Part shown: in pieces, positions 16,996 through 25,179 of the stretch
Layout: each line of letters starts with the position of its first letter
How positions within the stretch are numbered: the stretch's first letter is position 1
NCBI RefSeq assembly: GCF_900476375.1
Contig: NZ_UPPP01000078.1
Span: 1 to 53,349, forward strand
Source of the DNA: Allolucifera butyrica
GTDB lineage: Bacteria; Bacillota; Negativicutes; Sporomusales; UPPP01
DNA length: 53,349 nucleotides
Direction: 5' to 3'
Program-made: the position numbers and the translations under genes
Notes under the pieces: model-generated
What the model was told of the DNA's origin: nothing
Database searches by the model: none
What the model saw: the letters and a program-made list of their open reading frames with translations, nothing else

Positions 16996-18882
16996 ATGCC
17001 GGAAACTTTATTCACTAAAATAATGGATTCTTTCCATACTTTATTGACCTATGCGCCACCCGATATTCCCGCTCCGTTCGTTCTGCATGAGACAGCCGAA
17101 CCCTCTCCCCCTAATAAAGTGCCTTCTTCAAGGCCGGTTGCCAATACCCTGGACCAACTGGAGGCGCTTCTCCGGTATGCCTACCGCCTGCAGCAATTGC
17201 TGGAACAAACCGAAACAGTTTTACAATCTGACGAATGGGCCTCCCGGCTTAAAGCCCTAAAATCAGCTTGCCTGTCGCTGGAAAAACAAAAAGAAGAACT
17301 AGAGCCCGTTCTTGCTGCCTACACGCAAGGTTTGCCGCGGAAAGATGCGTTAAGTGTCAGTGCCAGCCTGGAGGAAAACAGCCGCATTATCCGGGAATTA
17401 TATCAATTGCCGGATAATAAAGACGTCGTTCTACGGCATTTTTCCATCGGCACCGATCCGCCTTTGAAGGCCATGATGGTCTTTATTGATGGTTTAGTTG
17501 ACAATAAGACCCAAAGTCTCGGCATACTGCAGCCACTGATGTTATTCAGCAATACAGCCAGGAAAGCGGATCCCGCCGATATGGTTCACCTGATTATGGA
17601 CCGGTTGCTGCCCAATAACCAAGTAAAGCCGGCTACCGAGTTTGAAAGCGTCCAGGATGGCATTAACGGCGGCGATACGGCACTTTTTATTGACGGAACC
17701 GGCAAAGCCCTGCTGATCAACACCAAAGGCTGGGAACACCGCAACATTGACCGTCCTCTTACAGAACAAACCGTACGGGGCTCTCAAGCCTCGTTCAGCG
17801 AAAACTTCCGGACCAATACGGGACTCATCCGGACCATGCTGCGCTCCAGCGACCTGGTTACCGACATCATTAAAGTCGGCGCCAGAAGCCGTGTAAGCTG
17901 CGCCGTAATGTATTTAAAGTCTGTCGCCAATCCGCAGTTGGTGGAGGAAGTCAAACGCCGTATTAAAAATGTCCAAACCGATTATTTGGACGATTCCGGT
18001 GTGCTGGAACAATTTATCCACGATAAATCTTTGGTTCCCTTTCCCCAAACCCTGTCCACCGAACGTCCGGACCGGGTGACAACGCATCTGGCCGAAGGAC
18101 GCCTGGCTTTTCTGGTGGAAGGCAGTCCGTTCGCCCATGTGCTGCCGGTATCTTTTTTTACCTTCTTCCATTCGGCGGAAGATTTTAGTATTAATCCTGT
18201 AGGAGCAACCTTTCTCCGGCTGCTGCGTTATTTCGGCGCTCTGCTCTCTCTCATTCTGCCCGGTTTTTTCATCGCTATTACTTATTTTCACCAGGAGGCC
18301 ATCCCCACCGAACTAGTCTTGGCTATCGCCGCAACCCGGGAAAATGTTCCTTTCCCGGCCTTGTTTGAGGTCTTAATGATGGAGCTGGCATTTGAGCTTA
18401 TACGGGAAGCCGGGTTGCGCATTCCCGGTATGCTGGGATCAACCATCGGTATCGTCGGCGCCATTATTTTGGGACAGGCCGCCGTAAGCGCCCACATCGT
18501 CAGCCCCATTATCGTAATCATCGTCGCCATTACCGGTCTGGCCTCCTCCATTATTCCCGAATACCGCATGGGACTCATTTTTCGGCTGTCCCGTTTTTTG
18601 GTTTTGTTTACCTGTGCAATTTTTGGTTTGGTCGGTCTGGCTTCCAGTCTGCTGTTGGGAACGGTCATTCTTTGCCAGCACAAATCCTACGGCGTCCCCT
18701 ACATGGTTCCCATTGCTCCTAAGACGCAGCCCAGCTTGGATGTCGTCGTCCGCGGCCCCGTTTCCCGGCAGGAAGAGCGTCCCGACGCCCTAAATACTAT
18801 AGATCCTACCAGTCAGCCCCCATTAAGTAAAAAATGGCTGAAGCAGAAACCTGCCGAGGAGGAAGATAAACATGAAATTTGA
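16996..18882 (+). CDS. Spore germination receptor subunit A (GerA/GerKA family)
   Basis: A 628-aa integral membrane protein of the spore inner membrane. A long cytoplasmic N-terminal domain (about 1-400) carries the family blocks DGLVDNKTQS, NGGDTALFIDG and RGSQASFSENFRTNTGLIR. A hydrophobic region at about 400-560 holds several transmembrane helices (PVSFFTFFHSAEDF, EAGLRIPGMLGSTIGIVGAI). The Pro/Lys-rich tail is polar. It forms the germinant-sensing receptor and ion channel together with the B and C subunits encoded next. The N-terminus carries an extra Pro-rich and coiled segment (about 25-115). Which germinant is sensed cannot be told. Confidence 0.94.
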   Translation: MPETLFTKIMDSFHTLLTYAPPDIPAPFVLHETAEPSPPNKVPSSRPVANTLDQLEALLRYAYRLQQLLEQTETVLQSDEWASRLKALKSACLSLEKQKEELEPVLAAYTQGLPRKDALSVSASLEENSRIIRELYQLPDNKDVVLRHFSIGTDPPLKAMMVFIDGLVDNKTQSLGILQPLMLFSNTARKADPADMVHLIMDRLLPNNQVKPATEFESVQDGINGGDTALFIDGTGKALLINTKGWEHRNIDRPLTEQTVRGSQASFSENFRTNTGLIRTMLRSSDLVTDIIKVGARSRVSCAVMYLKSVANPQLVEEVKRRIKNVQTDYLDDSGVLEQFIHDKSLVPFPQTLSTERPDRVTTHLAEGRLAFLVEGSPFAHVLPVSFFTFFHSAEDFSINPVGATFLRLLRYFGALLSLILPGFFIAITYFHQEAIPTELVLAIAATRENVPFPALFEVLMMELAFELIREAGLRIPGMLGSTIGIVGAIILGQAAVSAHIVSPIIVIIVAITGLASSIIPEYRMGLIFRLSRFLVLFTCAIFGLVGLASSLLLGTVILCQHKSYGVPYMVPIAPKTQPSLDVVVRGPVSRQEERPDALNTIDPTSQPPLSKKWLKQKPAEEEDKHEI

Positions 18883-19978
18883 ACCCGGCGCCATGGGGGT
18901 GACGGAAGGTCTCGGTTTAGTCTTCATGACCACCGGTACCCGCATTTTCCTGACTACTCCTTCTGAATCCATTAACAGCATGGCCTCCGCTGCCTGGGCA
19001 TCCCCACTCATTGCCGGATTTGCCGCCCTAGTTTCGTTTTGGCTGCTTTCCTACGCCCAACAAAAAACCGGTGGCGACTTGATTAGAACGGCTGGCCTGC
19101 TTCTAGGAAAGCCGGCAGCTTTCGTTATCGGACTATTCTACCTAGCTGCTTTTTTCGTCGATGCCATCTGGCTGCTGCGCCAGTTTGCCGAAAATACCTT
19201 AATCACGGCTTTGCCCTACGCCAACTATTATATAATTGTAGGCTGGTATGGTCTCTGTACAGGCATCATGGTTTATCTGGGCATTGAAGCCATGGGCCGG
19301 GCCGCTTACATTGTTATGCCCATCAGCATTCTGGCCCTGGTATTCCTGCTGCTATTGCTGATTCCCTTCTATGATTATCACTTTCTCGCTCCCTGGCTGG
19401 GTAACGGACTTGGCCTTACCCTTAAAAATAGCTTTTCCTTAACCGGTCTGGACCTGGGAGTCCTTCTCCTGATTATTTTCGCCCCTTCTTTCCAGACGGC
19501 CCGAACCCGCAACCAAGCCGCCCTGCTGGTCCTTGTTCTCGGTAATATTCTCCGCGCCTTGTCCATTGCCTGTTTCATTATGGCTTTTGGTGTCGCCATG
19601 GGGGCGGAACGCACCTTGCCTTTCTACGAAATGTCCCGTCTGGTTTACTTAAGCCGCTATGTTCAACGCATTGAAGCTTTATTTATCCTGCTCTGGGTAA
19701 TTATTGGTCTATTGGCAATTGCGATTGACTTATATATTACACTCTACCTTTTCGCCCGTCTGGCCAAACTGAATACCATCCGCCCTCTTATTGTGCCAAC
19801 GGTCCTTATTTCCATCCAGTTGGCCTCCCTGCCGCGCAGTGTCAGTACCGTTCTATTATTAGACAAGTACTCCCAATCTCTGTTTAACGTCGGTCTGCTC
19901 GTGATTCCCCCGCTTTTATTTTTGGCTGCCCTACTAAAAAGAAAGGACCCTTCAAAATGCTCTTGCCGCGAGTCCTGA
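18872..19978 (+). CDS. Spore germination receptor subunit B (GerAB/GerKB permease-like)
   Basis: A 368-aa protein with about ten membrane helices, of the endospore germination permease family in the amino-acid/polyamine/organocation superfamily. The N-terminal GVTEGLGLVFMTTGTRIFLT corresponds to the first helix region lining the germinant site. It overlaps the A subunit by 11 bp and the C subunit by 22 bp, so the three are translationally coupled. Its ribosome site GAGGAGG lies inside the upstream gene. Confidence 0.92.
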   Translation: MKFEPGAMGVTEGLGLVFMTTGTRIFLTTPSESINSMASAAWASPLIAGFAALVSFWLLSYAQQKTGGDLIRTAGLLLGKPAAFVIGLFYLAAFFVDAIWLLRQFAENTLITALPYANYYIIVGWYGLCTGIMVYLGIEAMGRAAYIVMPISILALVFLLLLLIPFYDYHFLAPWLGNGLGLTLKNSFSLTGLDLGVLLLIIFAPSFQTARTRNQAALLVLVLGNILRALSIACFIMAFGVAMGAERTLPFYEMSRLVYLSRYVQRIEALFILLWVIIGLLAIAIDLYITLYLFARLAKLNTIRPLIVPTVLISIQLASLPRSVSTVLLLDKYSQSLFNVGLLVIPPLLFLAALLKRKDPSKCSCRES

Positions 19979-21225
19979 TCCTGCTTTTTCTCGTGCTCCT
20001 TTCGCCGGTCTTAAGCGGCTGCAACGGTTCCAAGGAAACCGACGAAGTCAGTTATATTATTGCCATCGGCATTGATGCCGCGGATAACGGGATGCTTGAA
20101 GTCAGCTACCGGCTGGCTTCACCGCGGGCTTTAGCCGGCAGCAGTGAAAGCAGTGCTAGTAGCGGTGGCAAAACCTCAGAAATCATTTCAGTTACCGCCC
20201 CCTCCCTGGCCGAAGCGCGCAATCTGCTGGAAGCCTCCTTATCCCGTTCCGTCCTTTTGTCGCATAACAAATCCTTTGTAATCAGCGAACAGCTTGCCCG
20301 GCGAGGCCTGCAGGAAGTAATTGGCCCCTTGCTGCGGTACCGGGAATTTCGCGGTTCTATGTATATTATTATTACCCGGGAGAAAGCTAAGGATTTTCTC
20401 CTAAAGAATCACTCCCAAATTGAAGCTTTACCGTCCCGGTGGATTGAAAGCCTTATGCTGGAAGCGGGAGAAAGCGGCTATCTCCTGCCGACCCGCCTGC
20501 ACGAGTTCTATCGCAGCCTGAAAAGCGGCTCCGGCGCCCCTTATGCCGCCTACGCCGCCATTAACCCACCCCTAACGGACGTGGGAATCCCCAGCGTTCC
20601 CAAGCCGCCGCCGGAAAAAGGCCAACAATATATTGCCGGCAATGTCCCTAAAGAAGGCGATACGCCGGCCATGGTTCTGGGAACGGCGGTTTTTGACGGC
20701 ACCCGGATGGTTGGTGTTCTTACCAGTGATGAAACTCGCATGCTGTCGATTCTAAAAGATGAATACCGCAGCGGTTTTATTACTATTAGCGACCCGCTTG
20801 CCCCCAGCTATACAATTAATATTAATTTACGCAACGGAAAAAAACCGGACATTCGGGTAACTTTCCAAAACGGCATTCCTGTTATTCATATCGACCTCTT
20901 GCTGGAAGGGGAAGTATCCAGTATTACCAGCGGAATTAATTACGAGTCGTCCCCATATACCTCCATACTGGAAGAACACATCTCTGCTTTGTTTCAAGAA
21001 CAAATGGCAAACATGCTCCATCATACCCAGAAACTGCAAGCGGACGTATTCGATTTCGGCCGTTATACCCGGTCGCAGTACCAGACTTATGCCGAGTTCC
21101 GCGCCTCCCACTGGAACGCCCTTTACCCCCGCGCCCAAATCCACGTTACCGTAAAAACCACCTTGCGACGCTTCGGCTTGATGTGGCAAACCAAACCTTT
21201 TGACGCTTTCAGCAACATACAATAA
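19957..21225 (+). CDS. Spore germination receptor subunit C (Ger(x)C lipoprotein)
   Basis: A 422-aa lipoprotein. The signal sequence ends in the lipobox LSGC at residues 19-22, followed by the Ger(x)C N-terminal domain (EVSYIIAIGIDAADNG). A SSESSASSGGKTSE linker leads to the typical ITREKAKDFLL segment and the C-terminal domain (ARIHVTVK-like end AQIHVTVKTTLRRFG). It is anchored to the outer face of the spore inner membrane, where it completes the germinant receptor. It ends the operon, with a terminator right behind. Confidence 0.93.
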   Translation: MLLPRVLILLFLVLLSPVLSGCNGSKETDEVSYIIAIGIDAADNGMLEVSYRLASPRALAGSSESSASSGGKTSEIISVTAPSLAEARNLLEASLSRSVLLSHNKSFVISEQLARRGLQEVIGPLLRYREFRGSMYIIITREKAKDFLLKNHSQIEALPSRWIESLMLEAGESGYLLPTRLHEFYRSLKSGSGAPYAAYAAINPPLTDVGIPSVPKPPPEKGQQYIAGNVPKEGDTPAMVLGTAVFDGTRMVGVLTSDETRMLSILKDEYRSGFITISDPLAPSYTININLRNGKKPDIRVTFQNGIPVIHIDLLLEGEVSSITSGINYESSPYTSILEEHISALFQEQMANMLHHTQKLQADVFDFGRYTRSQYQTYAEFRASHWNALYPRAQIHVTVKTTLRRFGLMWQTKPFDAFSNIQ

Positions 21226-21227
21226 GA

Positions 21228-21247
21228 AAGACCGCTATCGCGGTCTT
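21228..21247. terminator. Shared terminator between ger and mod operons
   Basis: AAGACCGC and GCGGTCTT form an 8-bp stem with a TATC loop, placed between two convergent operons. It has only a short T-stretch on either side. Confidence 0.65.
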
Positions 21248-21259
21248 CCGGTCCATGGC

Positions 21260-21928
21260 TCAGGGCGCGGCTGCCGTCGCCGCGCAGGACGAAACCTGGC
21301 AGCCCCGTTCCAAATAAACAATGTGGTCACCTAAATTGCGGGCTTCCTGCGGATCATGGGTCACCAAAATAAAAGGGATACCCCATAAATCATGAATTCG
21401 TTTTAGCTCTTGCTGCAATTCCCGGCGATTGGCATAATCAAGGGCGGACATGGGTTCATCCAGTAGCAGGATCCTTGGTTTGGTCATCAACGCCCGGGCC
21501 AAAGCCACCCGTTGTTTTTCCCCCCCCGACAAACCATGAATATAACGGGAAGGCAATGATTCAATCTTTAAAATTTCTAACAGCCGCTGGTATAGAAGAG
21601 TCGCTTGCTCGTTAGTTTCCTTCACGCCGTACCAGATATTTTTCCGTACACTCATATGCGGAAATAATGCGAACTCCTGAAACATATATCCTATCTGCCT
21701 GTCCTGAGGTGAAATCCGGATCCTGTCCCGGGATGAATAGTAGGTTCTCTCGTCCAAAGCCACCCGGCCTTCATCGGGATTGGCCAGACCGGCGATGCAC
21801 CGCAGTATGGTGGTTTTGCCACTGCCGGACGGGCCAAACAGCACCAAAACTTCCCGCCCTACCGTAAATTCAACATTTAGAATAAAATCCGGCAGCTTTT
21901 TTTTGATCTGTACCGTCAACATAGTCAA
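21260..21928 (-). CDS. modC: Molybdate ABC transporter ATP-binding protein
   Basis: A 222-aa ATPase. Walker A is GPSGSGKTT at about 33-41, Q-loop MFQEFALFPH, signature LSGGEKQR, Walker B ILLLDEP, H-loop VTHD. It is shorter than classical ModC (about 350 aa) and has no C-terminal MOP molybdate-binding domain, ending just after the ATPase core. The start overlaps the modB stop by 4 bp. The TTG at 21928 sits 6 nt after GGGAG; an ATG six bases later is an alternative. It powers uptake through ModB. Tungstate specificity cannot be excluded. Confidence 0.9.
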   Translation of the reverse strand: MTMLTVQIKKKLPDFILNVEFTVGREVLVLFGPSGSGKTTILRCIAGLANPDEGRVALDERTYYSSRDRIRISPQDRQIGYMFQEFALFPHMSVRKNIWYGVKETNEQATLLYQRLLEILKIESLPSRYIHGLSGGEKQRVALARALMTKPRILLLDEPMSALDYANRRELQQELKRIHDLWGIPFILVTHDPQEARNLGDHIVYLERGCQVSSCAATAAAP

Positions 21929-22608
21929 AACATCTCCCGTGTCAGCGATTCATTTCCCCGCCATTTGTTCCACAGGTTAAGTCCGAATATCAACAGAAAA
22001 CTGAGCGCGCTGATAATCAGCACATAAAATCCAGCCTGATTCAAATCATTGCTTTCGGCAGCAAAATAGATTGCCAGGGGAATTGTTTCTGTCTTGCCGG
22101 GAATATTGCCCGCAACCATTATGGTAGCACCAAATTCACCAAGGGCCCGGGAAAATGCCAAAACCAGACCGGCCAGCAAACCATGTTTGGCGAGCGGCAT
22201 GGTCACGGTCCAAAAAATTCGCCATTCACCCGAACCCAGGGTGCGGGCTGCGTCCTCCAGCGTAGTATCAATACTCTGAAAAGCGGCTTTTACACTTTGA
22301 TACATTAGCGGAAAAGCAACGACCGCTCCCGCCAGCACCGCGGCATAGGGCGTAAAAATAAGCTGTATCCCCCAGACCTGGTCTAATATCCGGCCTACCG
22401 GCCCCTGTTTGCCAATGAGCAGCAACAGCAAAAACCCCGTGACAACCGGCGGTAACACCAATGGAAGCGTAAAGAAGGCCTCCAGGGCCGCTTTGCCGGG
22501 AAAATGCGCCTTGCGCATCAGCACGGCGGCAGCCGTACCGGCAACAAAAACCAATCCCAGAGAAGTAAAGGCTACTTTTAATGATAAAATCACCGGCTGC
22601 CATTCCAT
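21925..22608 (-). CDS. modB: Molybdate ABC transporter permease
   Basis: A 227-aa membrane protein with five to six helices. The EAA-type loop is DAARTLGSGEWRIFWTVTMP and the following stretch RALGEFGATIMVAGNIPGKT is characteristic of ModB. It lies 11 nt after modA and overlaps modC. The start ATG follows AGGGGC. Confidence 0.93.
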   Translation of the reverse strand: MEWQPVILSLKVAFTSLGLVFVAGTAAAVLMRKAHFPGKAALEAFFTLPLVLPPVVTGFLLLLLIGKQGPVGRILDQVWGIQLIFTPYAAVLAGAVVAFPLMYQSVKAAFQSIDTTLEDAARTLGSGEWRIFWTVTMPLAKHGLLAGLVLAFSRALGEFGATIMVAGNIPGKTETIPLAIYFAAESNDLNQAGFYVLIISALSFLLIFGLNLWNKWRGNESLTREMF

Positions 22609-22619
22609 AATTTTGCCCC

Positions 22620-23417
22620 TTATTTGCTCATTGTAAATCCATATTTTTCAAATACTGTCGCAGCCTCCGCACTGGCCAGATAAGTCAAAAAATCCTGAGC
22701 CGCCTGTTTTTGTTTGCTGCCTGCCACAACTGCAGCCGGATAAATAATCGGCTTATGCGTCCCGTCCGGCGCAGCCGCCACAATCTTTACTTTCTTGCTA
22801 ATCGCTGCATCGGTCTTATATACTATACCGGCATCCACATTCTCCGTTTCCACATAGGCCAAAACACTGCGCACATCTTTGGCAAACACGAGTTTATCCT
22901 GTACTTTCTGCCAAATATTCAGCTTTTGCAGTACTTGTTCGGCATATTGACCGGCCGGTACGGCGCCGGGTTCCCCAATACTGATTTTTTTGACGGTATC
23001 GTTAGTTAAGTCATTATAGGACGTAAGTGTGCTTTTAGAATCACTGGGAACAATCAGCACCAGTTTGTTTTCAACTAAATTGCGGCGGGATTCCCGGTCA
23101 ATTAAATTTTTCTTCTGTAACTCATCCATCTGCTTGGGTGCGGCGGAAATAAATAAATCGGCAGGAGCGCCTTGTTCAATTTGCTGCTGCAATGCCCCGG
23201 AAGAACCAAGATTAAAAGATAACTTTACATTGGGGTGCTTGGCCTGATAGTTTTTCCCGATTTCCGCCAAAACATCCTTTAAACTGGCGGCTGCCGACAC
23301 AGTCAAATCTACCGGCTGACCGGCTTGTCCAGACGGTTCCTGTTTTGTTCCGCCGCAGCCGGCCGTTATGAGTACGATCATCAGGCTTGTTATCATCCAT
23401 AAGAGCCATTTCTTCAT
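22620..23417 (-). CDS. modA: Molybdate-binding periplasmic lipoprotein
   Basis: A 265-aa solute-binding protein. Its signal sequence ends in the lipobox ITAGC at residues 16-20. The mature domain starts LTVSAAASLKDVLAEIGKNY, with the LSFNLGSSGALQQQIEQGAP and DLFISAAPKQMD blocks of ModA proteins that contact the oxyanion. It is the first gene of the modABC operon, start behind GAGGAGG. In this Negativicutes-type envelope it would be tethered in the periplasm. Confidence 0.94.
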   Translation of the reverse strand: MKKWLLWMITSLMIVLITAGCGGTKQEPSGQAGQPVDLTVSAAASLKDVLAEIGKNYQAKHPNVKLSFNLGSSGALQQQIEQGAPADLFISAAPKQMDELQKKNLIDRESRRNLVENKLVLIVPSDSKSTLTSYNDLTNDTVKKISIGEPGAVPAGQYAEQVLQKLNIWQKVQDKLVFAKDVRSVLAYVETENVDAGIVYKTDAAISKKVKIVAAAPDGTHKPIIYPAAVVAGSKQKQAAQDFLTYLASAEAATVFEKYGFTMSK

Positions 23418-23497
23418 GATTCATCCTCCTCAGCGTTTTGTTTTTAATTTATGTAAACACCCTTGGATTCCTAAGTTACCACCTCCAAAAATAAAAA

Positions 23498-23537
23498 ATC
23501 AACTAAATATAGCTCAACAAAAACTACATTAGTTGAT
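23498..23537. promoter_or_regulatory. Inverted repeat upstream of modA, possible operator
   Basis: ATCAACTA (23498-23505) and TAGTTGAT (23530-23537) are perfect 8-bp inverted halves, 24 bp apart, 81-120 bp upstream of modA and in the spacer shared with the HTH/PBP regulator. Both the arrangement and the neighbour suggest a regulator site. No match to a known box is claimed. Confidence 0.4.
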
Positions 23538-23679
23538 ACGACATTGTACCTCCTCCGCTAAAATAGAAGGCTATAATATCCTAATAACAAGCTTCTTAAA
23601 CAAACCTAACATAAACTAACAAAACCATTATGGTGTTATTATAATATTTATTGTAAGATAAATGCAAGAGGTTTATGAG

Positions 23680-23795
23680 AAAAACCGCTAACGCGTTTTT
23701 TTGGCTCGTAGCGCAAGGCTCAGGGCTCGGAAGAGCCCGTCTGTAAACCAGTTTGGCGGCAATCCCGGCAGAGGGGCCGCTGTCGTAAGCGAAGG
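23680..23795. ncRNA. Candidate structured RNA with terminator-like hairpin between modA and its regulator
   Basis: A GC-rich block in an otherwise AT-rich spacer. It contains GGGCTCGGAAGAGCCC (6-bp stem with a GGAA loop, 23723-23738), an imperfect pairing of GGCGGC with GGCCGC, and CGCT/AGCG. Next to it, 23681-23702 reads on the minus strand as AAACGC, GTTA, GCGGTTTTTCTC, an intrinsic terminator with one bulge. Aptamer then terminator then modA is the layout of a riboswitch, for instance a molybdenum-cofactor type. I could not match the consensus with certainty and the strand is unresolved. Confidence 0.4.
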
Positions 23796-23849
23796 TTGAG
23801 TCTTTCATTTATGGATAACAGAATACGTATCTTAAAACGAGGTGAAATT

Positions 23850-24779
23850 ATGCCGGACACAACATCTTACACGCCGGAAGAGGTAGCAAAACTATTAAAA
23901 ATTTCGCGGTTTACCGTTTATGAAATGATTAAGCGCGGCGACCTCGCCGCCTACCGCATTGGCCGCAAGGTAAGAATTGACGCGCCTGATCTGGATATTT
24001 ACATCAATAAATCCAAGGGTGCCTGTCCGGCCCGGCAGCAGTCCGGTGCTGTTTCCGTTGAGACCGGAACGCAGGAAACTTTGATTCTTTGCGGGCAGGA
24101 CGCGATATTGGATATTATTGCCCGTCATATGGAAAAAACCATGCCTGCCCTCCGCTGCTTACGAAACTATAGCGGCAGTATCGACGGCCTGCTTGCTCTT
24201 TACCGGGGTACGGCCAATGCGGTTACTGCTCATTTATGGGACAGTGACACCGATTCTTACAACGTCCCCTATGTCCGGCGCATTTTGCCGGGCCATAAAA
24301 CAATAATTATCAACCTTGTTTATCGAACTGAGGGTTTTTATGTTGCGAAGGGAAATCCAAAACAGCTCTTATCCTGGCAGGATCTAATCCGTCCTGATAT
24401 CCGGCTTGTCAACCGGGAACCGGGTTCAGGCGCCCGGGTCCTGCTTGACGAGGAGTTGCGCCTCCTTCAGATCGATTCCGGCCGGATTCCAGGCTATGAC
24501 CATGAAGAAACCAGCCACCTGGCCATAGCCAGTTGTGTTGCCCGCGGCGAAGCAGATGTCGGCGTTGGTATTGAAAAAGTAGCCCTGCAAGTTGCCGGCA
24601 TCGACTTTATGCCACTCCAAAAAGAACGGTATGATCTGGTAATCCGTAAAACGGATATAGCCAAACCTCATTTTCAGACTCTGTTAAACACCCTGCAGTC
24701 AGCAGCTTTCCGTATTGAAATCGCCGGTATGGGCGGTTATGACGTGTCACATATGGGAGAAATTATGGCCGAAACGTAA
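23850..24779 (+). CDS. HTH (excisionase-type) / periplasmic-binding-like domain fusion regulator of molybdate uptake
   Basis: A 309-aa one-component regulator. Residues about 5-55 are a MerR/excisionase-type helix-turn-helix (YTPEEVAKLLKISRFTVYEM, ending in RKVRIDAPDLDIYI). Residues about 75-305 are a PBP-like (ModA-related) ligand domain with LYRGTANAVTAHLWD, NREPGSGARVLLDEEL and ADVGVGIEKVALQ. Such fusions occur beside molybdate or tungstate transporters and are thought to bind the oxyanion. The ATG at 23850 follows GAGGTG; an in-frame upstream extension of 18 residues lacks a ribosome site. It is divergent from modABC, its likely target. Confidence 0.88.
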   Translation: MPDTTSYTPEEVAKLLKISRFTVYEMIKRGDLAAYRIGRKVRIDAPDLDIYINKSKGACPARQQSGAVSVETGTQETLILCGQDAILDIIARHMEKTMPALRCLRNYSGSIDGLLALYRGTANAVTAHLWDSDTDSYNVPYVRRILPGHKTIIINLVYRTEGFYVAKGNPKQLLSWQDLIRPDIRLVNREPGSGARVLLDEELRLLQIDSGRIPGYDHEETSHLAIASCVARGEADVGVGIEKVALQVAGIDFMPLQKERYDLVIRKTDIAKPHFQTLLNTLQSAAFRIEIAGMGGYDVSHMGEIMAET

Positions 24780-24864
24780 ACCAAAACATTTTACAAATTT
24801 GACACATCTTATTCACAAATTCTCCATAATTCGTTGTTATACTAAAAACAGGAGGTGTTGTGAT

Positions 24865-25137
24865 ATGATGTTTGGACGTTACGGGTATGGCTACGGCGGT
24901 CATTTTGGATTTGGCAGCCCCTGGGACTGGTTTGGCATGGGCCTTGGCATTTTCATTCATTTGGCATTTACCGTACTGATTGTCCTTGGAATTATCTGGC
25001 TTTTCCGGTTGACATTCCACAATCAGCCCGCTAAGCCGCCCGCCAATGCTCTTGATATACTAAAGCTGCGTTACGCCAAGGGTGAAATTACAACCGAAGA
25101 ATTTCACCGGATGAAACAGGATTTAAACGACCTATAA
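24865..25137 (+). CDS. Small SHOCT-domain membrane protein
   Basis: A 90-aa protein with a Gly/Tyr/Phe-rich N-terminus (MMFGRYGYGYGGHFGFGSPW), one membrane helix at about 28-50, and a C-terminal SHOCT motif (LDILKLRYAKGEITTEEFHR). SHOCT domains are short helical oligomerisation modules. Function unknown. The ATG at 24865 follows GGAGGTG; a second ATG is adjacent. A reading frame starting 150 bp earlier overlaps the regulator and is not credible. A perfect palindrome lies 9 nt past the stop. Confidence 0.8.
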   Translation: MMFGRYGYGYGGHFGFGSPWDWFGMGLGIFIHLAFTVLIVLGIIWLFRLTFHNQPAKPPANALDILKLRYAKGEITTEEFHRMKQDLNDL

Positions 25138-25145
25138 GAATTAGA

Positions 25146-25179
25146 CCAAGCGACGGACTCGTACGAGTCCGTCGCTTGG
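25146..25179. terminator. Perfect 34-bp palindrome after the SHOCT gene
   Basis: CCAAGCGACGGACTCGT is followed directly by its exact complement, with no spacer. As RNA it forms a 15-bp stem with a tetraloop. The T-run after it is weak (CTTTGCGG), so it may be a terminator, an mRNA-stabilising hairpin or a protein site. Confidence 0.65.

Noticed and set aside
23705..23795. Second cobalamin riboswitch near the mod genes
   Set aside because: GGCCGCTGTCGTAAGCG resembles part of the B12 core (CGCCACTGTAAGCG), but no B12 box or closing P1 helix is found and the neighbours are molybdate genes.
23596..23808. 70-codon minus-strand frame in the mod spacer
   Set aside because: No ribosome site at its start, and the sequence is better explained as paired RNA stems plus a terminator.
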